Source of the DNA: Bacilli bacterium
GTDB lineage: Bacteria; Bacillota_I; Bacilli_A; RF39; UBA660
Length of the DNA stretch: 53,945 nt
Direction of reading: 5' to 3'
NCBI GenBank assembly: GCA_017398945.1
Contig: JAFQES010000029.1
Location: 1-53,945 of the forward strand
Shown: positions 1-9,319 of the stretch, piece by piece
Numbering within the stretch: position 1 is the first letter of the stretch
Layout: every line of letters begins with the position of its first letter
Notes under the pieces: model-generated
What the model saw: only the letters and a program-made list of their open reading frames with translations
Told to the model about the DNA's origin: nothing
Database searches by the model: none
Program-made: the position numbers and the translations under genes

Positions 1-1123
1 CATGATGAACAAATATTATCTGTACTTCTTTTCCTATAAACTTTTCATCTAACTGGGATGTTTTTAAAACAAATTCATATGTACTTAATGTCTCTTCATG
101 TAATTTTTGCGAGATGCTTTCATCTGCTAATTGTTCTTTAATATTATCTTTTGTTAATTCTTCTGTACCACTATATACATATACTGAATAATGATCGTCA
201 AAGAATGCGCCTGAATAAGCCCCAACATACCAATCTAATTCAACTCTATTAAATTTTGGATCTATTTTTACTTTAGGACTTATTACATAATTTTCTGGAG
301 TTAATATTTTTTGTACTAAATGATCAAATGAAGCTGATACTATTACCCCATCACTATTATAGCCCCCAAAATACTGATCATCACTAGAAGTTTTATGTTC
401 CCAATTGTGGCCATCACCATCATAGTCGATTGTTGTCCATCCTTCTAAATTTTCTTCGAAGGCATATCTAATAAAATGCTTGTAATAGCTTTCTATTGAT
501 ACTGAATCTATTTTTATTGCCTGATTATCAGTACTATTATGATGTCTGAATACTATTCTTATAGTCTTTTGTTCATCACTATTTCCATACCATTTATTTA
601 AATATTCTTTTATATCTATACTTCTATATTGATATAATCTTGTTTTTTCTGATAAAGTCTCATTAAAGATTGCTTCTACCGTGTTATTCTTGATGGCATT
701 TTTAATGTTTTCGGTCGTTTCATCACCCTTAAAAATATATACACTATATTGTTCTTCAACATCAGTCCCATCTTGAGATGCTACATACCAAGCTAATCTA
801 ATATTTTGATTTATATTATAATCATCAACAGTTATTGAATTGCTTATAGCTAGATTATCTGGTGTTAAAACACTAAGAGTGTTCCATGACTCTGAATGCA
901 AAGAATATAATCCATCATTAACGATATAATCATCATTTTCTTCTTTTGATCTATATTCCCACATTTCACCATCACCATCTAAGTCTCCTGTTAAATCCCA
1001 AAAGTTTCTTTCTTCTTCGGTTTCAAATGATGTTTGATATATTACCTTATCTACTTTATCTGCTTTTACAATACTTATTGGAAGTACTAACATCAACATA
1101 ATTATCAGGATAATTTTTTTCAT
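1..1123 (-). CDS. Secreted repeat protein, cleaved-adhesin/choice-of-anchor-J like (3' end outside window)
   Basis: An open frame runs from ATG at 1123 off the left edge (374 codons, no stop). It begins with a clear signal peptide (MKKIILIIMLMLVLPI, cleavage near ..VKA). Two homologous modules of about 165 residues follow. Each opens with an F-E-x-(8-10)-W..DGDG..W segment (WDLTGDLDGDGEMW; WTTIDYDGDGHNW), has an LDWYVGA/LAWYVAS strand, and ends in a KxV(T/I)FxHH-type strand. This resembles the beta-sandwich cleaved-adhesin (choice-of-anchor J) fold of secreted adhesins and peptidases. The product is probably extracellular; a C-terminal anchor or catalytic domain may lie beyond the window. A promoter lies 26-54 bases upstream. 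Family assignment is from motif recognition only. Confidence 0.7.
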   Translation of the reverse strand, partial: MKKIILIIMLMLVLPISIVKADKVDKVIYQTSFETEEERNFWDLTGDLDGDGEMWEYRSKEENDDYIVNDGLYSLHSESWNTLSVLTPDNLAISNSITVDDYNINQNIRLAWYVASQDGTDVEEQYSVYIFKGDETTENIKNAIKNNTVEAIFNETLSEKTRLYQYRSIDIKEYLNKWYGNSDEQKTIRIVFRHHNSTDNQAIKIDSVSIESYYKHFIRYAFEENLEGWTTIDYDGDGHNWEHKTSSDDQYFGGYNSDGVIVSASFDHLVQKILTPENYVISPKVKIDPKFNRVELDWYVGAYSGAFFDDHYSVYVYSGTEELTKDNIKEQLADESISQKLHEETLSTYEFVLKTSQLDEKFIGKEVQIIFVHH

Positions 1124-1148
1124 TATATACCCCTACTTTCCTATTCTC

Positions 1149-1177
1149 ATTGTATATTAACCTAATCTTTTTTTCAA
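1149..1177 (-). promoter_or_regulatory. Sigma-A-type promoter of the left-edge secreted protein
   Basis: TTGAAA (1172-1177), a 17-base spacer, then TACAAT (1149-1154) on the minus strand, 26 bases upstream of the ATG at 1123. An AGGGG ribosome site precedes the start. Confidence 0.6.
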
Positions 1178-1245
1178 GCCAGTGTAGTTTCTTTGACATT
1201 CTTTGACATAAATCTTTAATTGTTTTATTAATCGTTAGTTTTAAC

Positions 1246-1274
1246 ATAAAAAAAGTTCCATTGAAAAGGAACCT
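1246..1274 (-). terminator. Rho-independent terminator of valS
   Basis: On the minus strand AGGTTCC, an 8-base loop and GGAACT are followed by a run of T, four bases past the valS stop. Confidence 0.75.
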
Positions 1275-1277
1275 ATT

Positions 1278-3809
1278 TTAATTATTTAGCAAAGTATGTA
1301 AATTATCTTCTTCTTCTGTTAACTTTATCCTTTCTTGTTCAACTAAATTCGCAGGAGCTTTACTGACATAGTTTTCGTTAGCCAAAAGTTTTTTTCTTCT
1401 TTCGATGCTCATCTTTAAACTTTCAATTTGCTTAGCTAATGCTTCTTCATCTTGTTTTGTTATTTCTTTTTCAAAGAAGATTGAAATATTTAAATTATTT
1501 ACTTTAACAACATATTCTTTTTTATCTTCTTTTTCAGTAGTTATTTTATCTTCAAATTTTAACATTTTAGCTACAAAACTATAATCATAATTATTATTTA
1601 AATAAACTTTGTAATCCTTTGTTATATTGTTTTCTGCCTTTATATTTCTAAATAAAGTGATGAAATTAATTATATCATCTACTTCTTTTTTTGCTTCATT
1701 AAAGATAAACTCTTTATCATATTTAGGATAGCTACTTATCATAATATTTTCACTATTTTTAAGTGGTAATTTATCATATAATTCATCAGTTACATAAGGC
1801 ATGAAAGGATGTAATAATTTTAAAATTGTTTTCAATACTCTTAATAAAACTGATTTAGTAGAATCGTTCATATTATACTTAGCAAATTCAATATATGAAT
1901 CACAAAAATCATTCCAAATAAATGAATATAATTCTGTTCCAACAACATTAAATTCATATTTTTCCATATGTTTTGTAACTACATCAATAGTTTCATTCAT
2001 TCGAGTTAAGATCCATTTATCATAAATATTTAGATTATCTAAACGATAATTTTGTTTGTCTAAATCTTCAATATTTATTAAAACGAATCTTGAAGCATTC
2101 CATAGTTTATTAATAAAGTTCCATGATGATTTTACTTTTTCTTCATCGTATCTCAAGTCCATTCCTGGAGCTGATGATGTTGTTAAGAAGTATCTTAAGG
2201 CGTCATTTCCATATGATTCGATAACATCCATTGGATCAACACCATTACCTAATGATTTACTCATTTTTCTTCCTTGATTATCTCTAATAAGTCCGTGGAT
2301 TAAGCAATCTTTAAATGGACGTTTATCTAAGAAGTGTAATCCTTGGAATGTCATTCTATTAACCCAGAATGGAATAATATCATACCCAGTTACTAAAACG
2401 TTAGTTGGATAATATCTTTCTAGTAATTCTGTGTTATTTGGCCATCCAAGAGTACTAAATGGCCATAACGCACTACTAAACCAAGTATCAAGTACATCTT
2501 CATCTTGTACCCAACCTTCACCTTCTGGAGCTGTTTTGCCAACATAGATTTCATCACCCTTATACCAAGCTGGGATTCGGTGTCCCCACCATAATTGACG
2601 AGAGATACACCAATCATATGTTATCTCCATCCAGTGATTCATTATTTTTTCAAATCTTTCAGGAACGAAGTTTACTTTAGCTTTTTTATCTTGTTGCGTT
2701 TCTAATACTCGATCCGCAAGTGGTCTCATTTTAACGAACCATTGTTTAGATAAATATGGTTCTACCATAACATCAGTTCTTTCAGAATGTCCAACATTAT
2801 GAGTTATTTCTTCAATTTCAATTAATAAATCAGCTTCTTGTAAATCTTTAACTAAAGCTTCACGACATTCTTCTCTAGTCATGCCTTCATATTTACCAGC
2901 ATTAGCATTCATTGTGGCATCAGCATTCATTACCACAATTTTTTCTAAGTTGTGACGCATTCCTACTTCATAGTCATTAGGATCATGAGCTGGAGTTATT
3001 TTAACAACACCAGTTCCAAACTCAGGATCAGCATGATAATCTGCAATAATAGGTATTAATTTATTAACGATTGGTAAAATTACGTTTTTGCCAATTAAAT
3101 CTTTATATCTTTCATCTTTAGGATTTACTGCAACTGCTGTATCACCAAATAATGTCTCTGGTCTAGTTGTAGCAACTTCTAAATATTTATCAGTTCCTTC
3201 AATAAAGTATTTTAAATGATAGAAAGCTCCCTTAACATCTTTATAAATAACTTCTTCATTAGATAAAGCTGTCATAGCTTGCGGATCCCAATTTATGATT
3301 CTTTCGCCACGATAGATCAATCCTTCGTTATATAATCTAACAAAAACTTCATTTACCGCTTGGTTTAACCCTTCATCTAAAGTAAATCTTTCTTTAGTAT
3401 AAGCTAGACTAAGACCTAATTTAGCCCATTGATTATGAATATTTTCTGCATACTCACGCTTCCACTTCCAAGCTTCTTCTAACCATTTTTCGCGTTCCAT
3501 TTCTCTTGGGTTAATCCCTTCACTTTTTAACTTAGCATCAATTTTAGCTTGGGTAGCAATTCCTGCATGATCCATTCCTGGAAGCCAAAAAGCATCATAC
3601 CCTTGCATTCTTTTAAACCTAATAATAATATCTTGTAATGCAGTATCCCAAGCATGTCCCAAATGTAATTTTCCTGTTACATTAGGAGGAGGAATTACAA
3701 TACAAAACGGTAATTTCTTTTTATCAAAAGATTCAAAATACCCTTTTTCTTTCCAATTATTATATTTACCTTCTTCAACTATTTTATGATTATATTTTTT
3801 GTCTAACAT
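1278..3809 (-). CDS. valS: Valine-tRNA ligase (ValRS)
   Basis: Class I synthetase that charges tRNA-Val in the cytoplasm and edits mischarged threonine. HIGH-type motif HLGH at residues 49-52 within [18 protein letters not shown] motif in [11 protein letters not shown] near residue 510; the editing domain lies between; the C-terminal part ends in a coiled arm ([13 protein letters not shown]). At 843 residues it is close to the usual 850-880. I place the start at 3809 (MLDKKYN), which has AGAAAGGATGG upstream. An in-frame ATG at 3842 would lie inside the T-box terminator stem and is not credible. Expression is controlled by the T-box leader upstream, and a terminator follows the stop. Confidence 0.97.
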   Translation of the reverse strand: MLDKKYNHKIVEEGKYNNWKEKGYFESFDKKKLPFCIVIPPPNVTGKLHLGHAWDTALQDIIIRFKRMQGYDAFWLPGMDHAGIATQAKIDAKLKSEGINPREMEREKWLEEAWKWKREYAENIHNQWAKLGLSLAYTKERFTLDEGLNQAVNEVFVRLYNEGLIYRGERIINWDPQAMTALSNEEVIYKDVKGAFYHLKYFIEGTDKYLEVATTRPETLFGDTAVAVNPKDERYKDLIGKNVILPIVNKLIPIIADYHADPEFGTGVVKITPAHDPNDYEVGMRHNLEKIVVMNADATMNANAGKYEGMTREECREALVKDLQEADLLIEIEEITHNVGHSERTDVMVEPYLSKQWFVKMRPLADRVLETQQDKKAKVNFVPERFEKIMNHWMEITYDWCISRQLWWGHRIPAWYKGDEIYVGKTAPEGEGWVQDEDVLDTWFSSALWPFSTLGWPNNTELLERYYPTNVLVTGYDIIPFWVNRMTFQGLHFLDKRPFKDCLIHGLIRDNQGRKMSKSLGNGVDPMDVIESYGNDALRYFLTTSSAPGMDLRYDEEKVKSSWNFINKLWNASRFVLINIEDLDKQNYRLDNLNIYDKWILTRMNETIDVVTKHMEKYEFNVVGTELYSFIWNDFCDSYIEFAKYNMNDSTKSVLLRVLKTILKLLHPFMPYVTDELYDKLPLKNSENIMISSYPKYDKEFIFNEAKKEVDDIINFITLFRNIKAENNITKDYKVYLNNNYDYSFVAKMLKFEDKITTEKEDKKEYVVKVNNLNISIFFEKEITKQDEEALAKQIESLKMSIERRKKLLANENYVSKAPANLVEQERIKLTEEEDNLHTLLNN

Positions 3810-3828
3810 AAAACCATCCTTTCTAAAT

Positions 3829-4036
3829 AAAAAAACATCCATCCCAAAGGACGAATGTTTCGTGGTACCACCTTATTTTTTTCTTAAAAGTCTTAATGCG
3901 ACTAACATTATATCCTACTAATTTTCAGATATACAACTCCCAAGCTACCTTCAATAATTACATTCATTAGTTTACACCAGCCACTAACTCTCTATAGAAA
4001 GGTAATTATTTACTCCTCTTGTTCTTCGTTTTTACA
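3829..4036 (-). promoter_or_regulatory. T-box riboswitch leader of valS
   Basis: The minus strand carries the T-box core AGGTGGTACCACG (3861-3873). An 11-bp terminator stem with a T run follows (3829-3859), one arm of which overlaps the antiterminator. Stem I features are present upstream (AGAGAG, GCTGGTG apical motif). A GTA triplet at 3932-3934, followed by a conserved TATCTGAAAA, is the likely Val specifier. Compared with the ileS leader, the triplet at this place is the main difference. Uncharged tRNA-Val would stabilise the antiterminator and allow valS transcription. Confidence 0.92.
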
Positions 4037-4041
4037 CGATT

Positions 4042-4070
4042 ATTTTATCAAACATTACTTTTTATTTCAA
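4042..4070 (-). promoter_or_regulatory. Promoter of the valS T-box transcript
   Basis: TTGAAA (4065-4070), a 17-base spacer, TAAAAT (4042-4047). The -35 box overlaps the stop codon of the gene upstream, so valS has its own transcription unit. Confidence 0.65.
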
Positions 4071-4915
4071 TCATTTTCTAACGTACTAATATCAATAGAT
4101 TTAAGCAATTCTTCACCAGCATAAAATTCAAGCATGGTTTCAGTCTTCTTATGTGTAACTAATTGTTCTCCATTATAGAAGAAATTTCCTATCATATTAA
4201 AATTAAAAACATTCTCCATTTGATAAAATTGATAAACATAATAATTACTATTTCTTTCTAATAATATAAATTCAGAAACAAATGTTAATTCTTTGTCCAA
4301 AACATTTTCAAGATACTCTTTACTTTGATAATCATATAATTTGTCAATACCATTATTTGTTACAACAACCAATTCTTCAGTAAAATCTTTTATTTCTAAT
4401 TCAGTACTGAATAACTCTTTTTGATTTTGATATATTGACCACTTATTATCTTTTAAAGCAAGGAATTTATTATTCTTAAATTCCAAATCATCATAGCTAC
4501 ATTCTAACAAAGTATTTAAAGTTGCGCTAATACTAATTGCTCCCCATAAACCATTTTGACGTACTTTATAAATATTTTCCATTATAGTTTGAACTTCTTC
4601 ATAAGTTTTTAAACTCTCTTTGCTAGTTATATCATACAAATAAACTTTTTTATCATCACTAATAAATGTATATTGACTATTTATAATAGATGATTTAGTA
4701 CTACTATGAATTGCATAATCGCAATCATCACTTTTACAATCATAAGTTCCTAATAGCTTATCATTTTCATAAAAATACAATTTATTATTAAATTTAAATT
4801 CATGATTTATATTCGCATTAGTTTTAATATGCATATAAGTTCCATATATACTACACGGAACTAAAATTATTAAAAGAATTACAATACTATAAAATGTATA
4901 CTTATTCTTCTCCAT
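4067..4915 (-). CDS. Membrane-anchored WG-like repeat protein (small paralogue)
   Basis: 282 residues. One N-terminal membrane segment (about residues 7-27, IVILLIILVPCSIYG) is followed by an extracytoplasmic beta-rich region. The region starts with a module NNKLYFYENDKLLGTYDC, then a second Cys (CKSDDC), then YTFISD..VYLYDI, WG-like repeats (LWGAISIS, NKWSIYQN) and K-D..Y.. strands. The same module occurs twice in the larger upstream neighbour, whose 3' end overlaps this gene by 14 bases, so the two are translationally coupled paralogues. Ribosome site GGAGG. The WG-repeat/beta-propeller assignment is inferred; the ligand is unknown. Confidence 0.6.
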   Translation of the reverse strand: MEKNKYTFYSIVILLIILVPCSIYGTYMHIKTNANINHEFKFNNKLYFYENDKLLGTYDCKSDDCDYAIHSSTKSSIINSQYTFISDDKKVYLYDITSKESLKTYEEVQTIMENIYKVRQNGLWGAISISATLNTLLECSYDDLEFKNNKFLALKDNKWSIYQNQKELFSTELEIKDFTEELVVVTNNGIDKLYDYQSKEYLENVLDKELTFVSEFILLERNSNYYVYQFYQMENVFNFNMIGNFFYNGEQLVTHKKTETMLEFYAGEELLKSIDISTLEND

Positions 4916-6971
4916 TAGCTTCCTCCTTTATATAAAGAAATTTTTCAAATGTTTTATCAGCATTATAGATTGTAACCCCATCATTATCAATTGAATACGC
5001 ATTATCATAATCAGTTATTTTTAATTCAACGTCTTTTATTAGAATAACATTATCATAAGTACTAACGAGTAATTTATTATCTTTTATAGCAACATAATTA
5101 TCAGCAAATAGTTCTATATAATCATAAGATTCATTTGTTATTTCTTTACCATCAAAACCAAACAAACGATATTTATTATTATCAATTACTTTAACATAGT
5201 TTTTATAATAATTAACTATTTTATAACTATAATCTTTAGTTATAAAGTTCTTTGTGTTATCTAACAATGCATATGTTCCACTAGAACGATTTACCAAATA
5301 ATAGTCTCCTAATCTTTCAATTTTGTTATTAGAAAATTCTAAGAAAGCCGTCACATTATCTTTTGTAATAGTTATCATTCCATATTTATTTTTTTTAGCA
5401 CTAAGAGCAATAATATTAAGATTATCAGTATCATAAAAAGTTAATGATAACACACCAGAATAAATACCAGCATCTACACTTAAATAGGTACTTTTTGTTT
5501 CCTTTTCCACTAAATCATATAAAACAATAGATTGTTTTGAAGTATCTAATACATCGTTTACAAATACATATCGATTATTAATAATTGGTAAATACCCCAA
5601 TTCAACCTCACTTGTATTTTCAGCATAAGAACTTTCTTTTGCTAAATAACAATTTTGTAGAATAGAAGTTTCATCTATAATAGTATTTTTATTTTTACAA
5701 GGATATGAACCAATTAAATTTTTCTTCTGTTCATCACTATAAAAATATAATTTACCATCAATATAAGAAACATAATTTAAAGTATTATTAACTATTGCTT
5801 CCAAAACATTTATTGTATAAGTTTTTTCGTTATCATTTTCAGTTAACGTAACCATAATATTATTTTCTTCCACTTTAATATCTGCTGCATTTTTAATTTC
5901 CAACATCTTATCATTTTGATCATAAATATAAGTCTTATTATAATAAGTATTTGATAACTTAATTCCTTCAATGTTTAAATAATTTTCTTTTTCATCAATA
6001 ATATAAAGTAATTTATCTTTAATAACACCTAAATATTTATCAACCAAATAAACATAATCATAAGTATTTTCTAATATTTTACTTCCATTATAACCGTATA
6101 CAGTATAAGCCCCATCATTAGTTTTTACTTTAATAAAATTATCATTAAAACCTACAATAGCCTCTTTAATAGGTTTAGTTATTTGATTTTCATCTTTATT
6201 AATTAAATAATATTTATCATTAGACTTTGCAATAAGATTCCCTAATTGTTGAACACTTTTTTCTGCTACTGCTAAATACTCATAATTAAATTTTATTACC
6301 TGAACTATACCTTCTTCAGTAAGCTGAATTAATCCATAGTTTCCTTCAGTATTGGCTACAATAAAATAAGTTTCATCATTTATTGCTTTTTTTACTAATA
6401 AATAAACTTCTTCTATTTCTTCTTCTTTAATATTATATAAGCTTATTAAACTATCTTTTTCATTATCATTATCATATATAAAAACATAAGTATCATTAAT
6501 TATTGGTGTTTGAGTATTTACACTTTTTCCATCTTCATAAACATATTTAGTTTCATCCAAATCATCTTCATTAGAATTATAAGCCACGTAACATTTTTCG
6601 TTGTCCTTATTTTTGCAAACATATTTACCAATTTCTTGTTCATTTTTATCAAGCAATATTAAATTACCATCTTCATAACGATAGTTCTTATTTTCAATAA
6701 CAATTTTTGGATCTTCGGGAAGTTTTATTTCTGGCTTGGTTGTGTTCTTAGAAACAAAAAATATAATACCTATAATAATGAAAATCATAAGTAATACTAT
6801 TAAAAAAATAATAAGAACTTTCTGTTTTTTTGTAAATTTGTTCCATCTTTCTTTTAAAGAGCATTTTTTATTTGTTTTATTTTTTTTGTTTTTATCAGCA
6901 ATATCTTCTTGCTCCTCTTCTTTTTGGTCAATTAATTCAAATACTCTTGTATCCTCATCATCATAGTTCAT
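4902..6971 (-). CDS. Membrane-anchored WG-like repeat protein (large, two modules)
   Basis: 689 residues. An acidic then lysine-rich cytoplasmic tail of about 50 residues is followed by one membrane helix (LIIFLIVLLMIFIIIGIIFF, about residues 54-73), then a long extracellular region. Two modules start at about residues 95 and 405. Each has (L/Y)YxY-x-LLxK..E..IGxYxCKN with a second Cys, PIIN..YVF..D, LYxI..E, and WG-like tails (YGLIQLTEEGI, YGMITITKDN). The paired cysteines recur in all three copies, including the downstream gene, and may form disulfides. ATG with GGATGTGATATAG upstream. Function unknown; a surface sensor or binding role is conjecture. Confidence 0.6.
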   Translation of the reverse strand: MNYDDEDTRVFELIDQKEEEQEDIADKNKKNKTNKKCSLKERWNKFTKKQKVLIIFLIVLLMIFIIIGIIFFVSKNTTKPEIKLPEDPKIVIENKNYRYEDGNLILLDKNEQEIGKYVCKNKDNEKCYVAYNSNEDDLDETKYVYEDGKSVNTQTPIINDTYVFIYDNDNEKDSLISLYNIKEEEIEEVYLLVKKAINDETYFIVANTEGNYGLIQLTEEGIVQVIKFNYEYLAVAEKSVQQLGNLIAKSNDKYYLINKDENQITKPIKEAIVGFNDNFIKVKTNDGAYTVYGYNGSKILENTYDYVYLVDKYLGVIKDKLLYIIDEKENYLNIEGIKLSNTYYNKTYIYDQNDKMLEIKNAADIKVEENNIMVTLTENDNEKTYTINVLEAIVNNTLNYVSYIDGKLYFYSDEQKKNLIGSYPCKNKNTIIDETSILQNCYLAKESSYAENTSEVELGYLPIINNRYVFVNDVLDTSKQSIVLYDLVEKETKSTYLSVDAGIYSGVLSLTFYDTDNLNIIALSAKKNKYGMITITKDNVTAFLEFSNNKIERLGDYYLVNRSSGTYALLDNTKNFITKDYSYKIVNYYKNYVKVIDNNKYRLFGFDGKEITNESYDYIELFADNYVAIKDNKLLVSTYDNVILIKDVELKITDYDNAYSIDNDGVTIYNADKTFEKFLYIKEEANGEE

Positions 6972-7014
6972 CTATATCACATCCTTCATATTCTAATTAA
7001 TTATAACATAATAT

Positions 7015-7045
7015 AAAATAAAAAAACACTTAAAATTTAAGTGTT
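7015..7045 (-). terminator. Terminator overlapping the stop of the 7.0-7.6 kb gene
   Basis: AACACTTAAATTTTAAGTGTT palindrome (7025-7045; quoted in part here as ACACTTAAA/TTTAAGTGT) followed by T on the minus strand; it includes part of the stop codon. Confidence 0.65.
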
Positions 7046-7640
7046 AATCAATATTGTTTGAGCTTGAAAAATTCGGATTAGTTCTAACTCTTGTTTCACC
7101 AAGTTGTTCTTCATTAGTTGGTAACATCGCTAATAATTCTTCATCAGTCAATTCCCAATAAGCCAACGGATTTTTCCAATCAGGATAAATTTCGTTAGCG
7201 GCTACTTTTAACCTATTTTGTAATTCACTCATTTGGTTTGCTATATATATAGAACTTCCTACTTCAGTATTAACTGACCCAAATGAAATTAATTTAATAT
7301 TTTCAGTTCCAATATAAAATTCTTCCATCACACCATGTTTCAAAGCATGAATATTTAATCTTTTGTTTAAAATTATTGTTGAACCTATATCAGTTTTCTT
7401 ATTAATATAAAAATTACCTCTTTTTATATTATTTTCATCATAAAAGTCAATTACACAATGATTATCATCTTCTAAAGATAGTTCCTCTCTAAAAGTATCA
7501 GGCATTGTAACTTTTGCATGTTTAGGAAATCTATCAAATGTTTTAATAGTAAAACCTAAAGCATTTAAACAATCATTTATTTTTGCGATTCCTAATTTCG
7601 ATACAGTACAACTTCTTAAATTCTTTTTTTCTGACATCAT
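7044..7640 (-). CDS. Conserved hypothetical protein
   Basis: 198 residues from ATG at 7640, chosen because GGAG lies six bases upstream; the frame stays open six codons further to an ATG without a good site. The protein is soluble, with no signal or membrane segment. It has a DFYDENN..RGNFYI core, a long beta-rich middle, and a C-terminal region with AYWELTDEELLAMLP. A similar WHYLTDEELLVYE phrase occurs in the unrelated-looking gene at 26517-27257. Flanked by its own terminator and by the spoIVA terminator, so probably monocistronic. I do not recognise a family. Confidence 0.55.
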   Translation of the reverse strand: MMSEKKNLRSCTVSKLGIAKINDCLNALGFTIKTFDRFPKHAKVTMPDTFREELSLEDDNHCVIDFYDENNIKRGNFYINKKTDIGSTIILNKRLNIHALKHGVMEEFYIGTENIKLISFGSVNTEVGSSIYIANQMSELQNRLKVAANEIYPDWKNPLAYWELTDEELLAMLPTNEEQLGETRVRTNPNFSSSNNID

Positions 7641-7703
7641 AGTCAACTCCATTTCCAATGTTTGTTTATTTTAACGTATCTATATTAGTATGTCAAGCAT
7701 AAA

Positions 7704-7738
7704 TATTAAAAATTTGTAAGATTTTACTTACAAATTTT
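7704..7738 (-). terminator. Terminator of spoIVA
   Basis: AAAATTTGTAAG / CTTACAAATTTT stem of 12 bp with a six-base loop and T-rich tail on the minus strand, overlapping the spoIVA stop. Confidence 0.75.
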
Positions 7739-9215
7739 ATAAAACAATAGCAATTAAATTGTTTGAGCCCTTATTAACTATTTTAGTAACTGTATTAGAA
7801 AGTTTATAACGAGTATTCTCTGGCATTAAAGAAAGTTTAGCTCCTATTCCTTCTTGAACAATCTCCTCTAAACTACGCCCAAATATTTCACTTTTCCAAA
7901 TACTAGATGGATCTGTTTCATAATCCTTCATTAAATAGTTTATTAGCTCTTTACTTTGTAATTCACTACCAATAATTGGCTCAAAGGTACTTTCTACTTC
8001 GACTTTCATTAAATGAATTGATGATGCAACAGCTTTTAGTTTAACCCCATATCTACTTCCCTGTTTTACAATCTCCGGAGTTGCTAGTTTCATGTCTTTT
8101 AATCCAGGATACATAATTCCATATCCAGTTTTTTGAGCCATTTTCAAAGCTGAACGAATCTGTTCTGTTTCATTTTTACTATCTTGGTAATTAGCAAATA
8201 TTTTTATAAGTCCAGCTTTAGAAGTAGCAGCATCGCCAACCATTTCTTTTAAAGTTGCTTGATATAATTCGTTTGATGACTCTAAATTTAAAGTTATAAT
8301 TCCAGTTGAAGCATCCAATTCACTAATATAAGCTTTTTTAATATATTCACTGTTTTGATAATATTCAATAATATTTTCAACATCCTTTATCTTAGTAATA
8401 TTTACAACACTTTCTCTTATTTTTTCTAAATAATGTTCTTTTATTTTATGCTCATTAGGCAAAACATGAACCCATTTTGGCATATTTACTTTAATATCAA
8501 TTACTGGAAATTCATATAAAGCTTGTTTTAATATTTCGATTATTTCTTGTTCATTCATATTTTCAATACTAACAGGCAAGACTGGTACGTCATACATTCT
8601 GCGAAGTTCATTTACTAATTCAACAGTCTTTGTATTAGTTGGATGAACAGTATTTAATATGACAATAAATGGTTTTCCTATTTCTTTTAATTCTCCAACT
8701 ATTTTTTCTTCAGCTTCTATATAACTTTCTCTTTTAATTTCACCAAATGATCCATCACTTGTTACAACAATTCCAATCGTCGCATGATCTCTAATAACTT
8801 TTTGTGTGCCTATTTCAGCTGCTTCTACAAAAGGAATAGCTTCTTCAAACCAAGGAGTTTTGACCATCCGAGGATTTCCCTCTTCATCTTCATATCCATT
8901 AGCTTCAGGAATCACATACCCTACACAATCAACAAGCTTAATATCTGTTTTAAACTCCTCAATTTGAATATTAGCTCCATTTGAAGGAACAAATTTTGGC
9001 TCTGTTGTCATAATTGTTTTTCCGTGAGCACTTTGAGGAATTTCATCTAAGCATCTTTTTTTCTCATACTCATCTTTTATATTAGGTACAACAATGTTTT
9101 CAATAAACCTTTTTATAAAAGTACTTTTTCCAGTTCTAACGGCCCCTACTACACCTAGATATATTTCACCGTTTCCTCTTTTTGCTATCGACTGGATTAT
9201 AGCGTTTTTTTCCAT
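7737..9215 (-). CDS. spoIVA: Stage IV sporulation protein A, spore coat basement ATPase
   Basis: 492 residues, equal to the family length. SpoIVA hydrolyses ATP to polymerise on the outer forespore membrane and anchors the coat. The P-loop GAVRTGKST is at residues 24-32, with DCVGY as the Walker B/G3-like element near residue 95. The conserved MTTEPKFVP and HATIGIVVTSDGS segments are present, and the protein ends in the typical short hydrophobic tail (GSNNLIAIVL). ATG with GGAGATGG. A sigma-E-like promoter lies upstream. It is the strongest single sign that this organism forms endospores or descends from a sporulating lineage. Confidence 0.97.
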   Translation of the reverse strand: MEKNAIIQSIAKRGNGEIYLGVVGAVRTGKSTFIKRFIENIVVPNIKDEYEKKRCLDEIPQSAHGKTIMTTEPKFVPSNGANIQIEEFKTDIKLVDCVGYVIPEANGYEDEEGNPRMVKTPWFEEAIPFVEAAEIGTQKVIRDHATIGIVVTSDGSFGEIKRESYIEAEEKIVGELKEIGKPFIVILNTVHPTNTKTVELVNELRRMYDVPVLPVSIENMNEQEIIEILKQALYEFPVIDIKVNMPKWVHVLPNEHKIKEHYLEKIRESVVNITKIKDVENIIEYYQNSEYIKKAYISELDASTGIITLNLESSNELYQATLKEMVGDAATSKAGLIKIFANYQDSKNETEQIRSALKMAQKTGYGIMYPGLKDMKLATPEIVKQGSRYGVKLKAVASSIHLMKVEVESTFEPIIGSELQSKELINYLMKDYETDPSSIWKSEIFGRSLEEIVQEGIGAKLSLMPENTRYKLSNTVTKIVNKGSNNLIAIVL

Positions 9216-9240
9216 AAAACCATCTCCATTTTTCTAATAA

Positions 9241-9268
9241 ATACTATGACACTATTGTTAATTTATAC
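9241..9268 (-). promoter_or_regulatory. Candidate sigma-E promoter of spoIVA
   Basis: GTATAAA (9262-9268), 13-base spacer, CATAGTAT (9241-9248) on the minus strand. The -10 matches six of eight positions of the sigma-E CATACAAT type. The spacer is one base short, so this is tentative. Confidence 0.4.
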
Positions 9269-9272
9269 CAAC

Positions 9273-9305
9273 AAAAAAGTAAACACTTATTTTTTTGTGT
9301 TTACT
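9273..9305 (-). terminator. Terminator of ileS
   Basis: AGTAAACAC / GTGTTTACT stem of nine bp with an A-rich loop, then TTTTTT on the minus strand, 14 bases past the ileS stop. Confidence 0.8.
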
Positions 9306-9319
9306 TTTATATTAAATCA

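Noticed and set aside
1056-1247. 63-codon minus-strand frame at the left end
   Set aside because: It overlaps in another frame the signal peptide and promoter of the secreted repeat protein, which has far better coding evidence.
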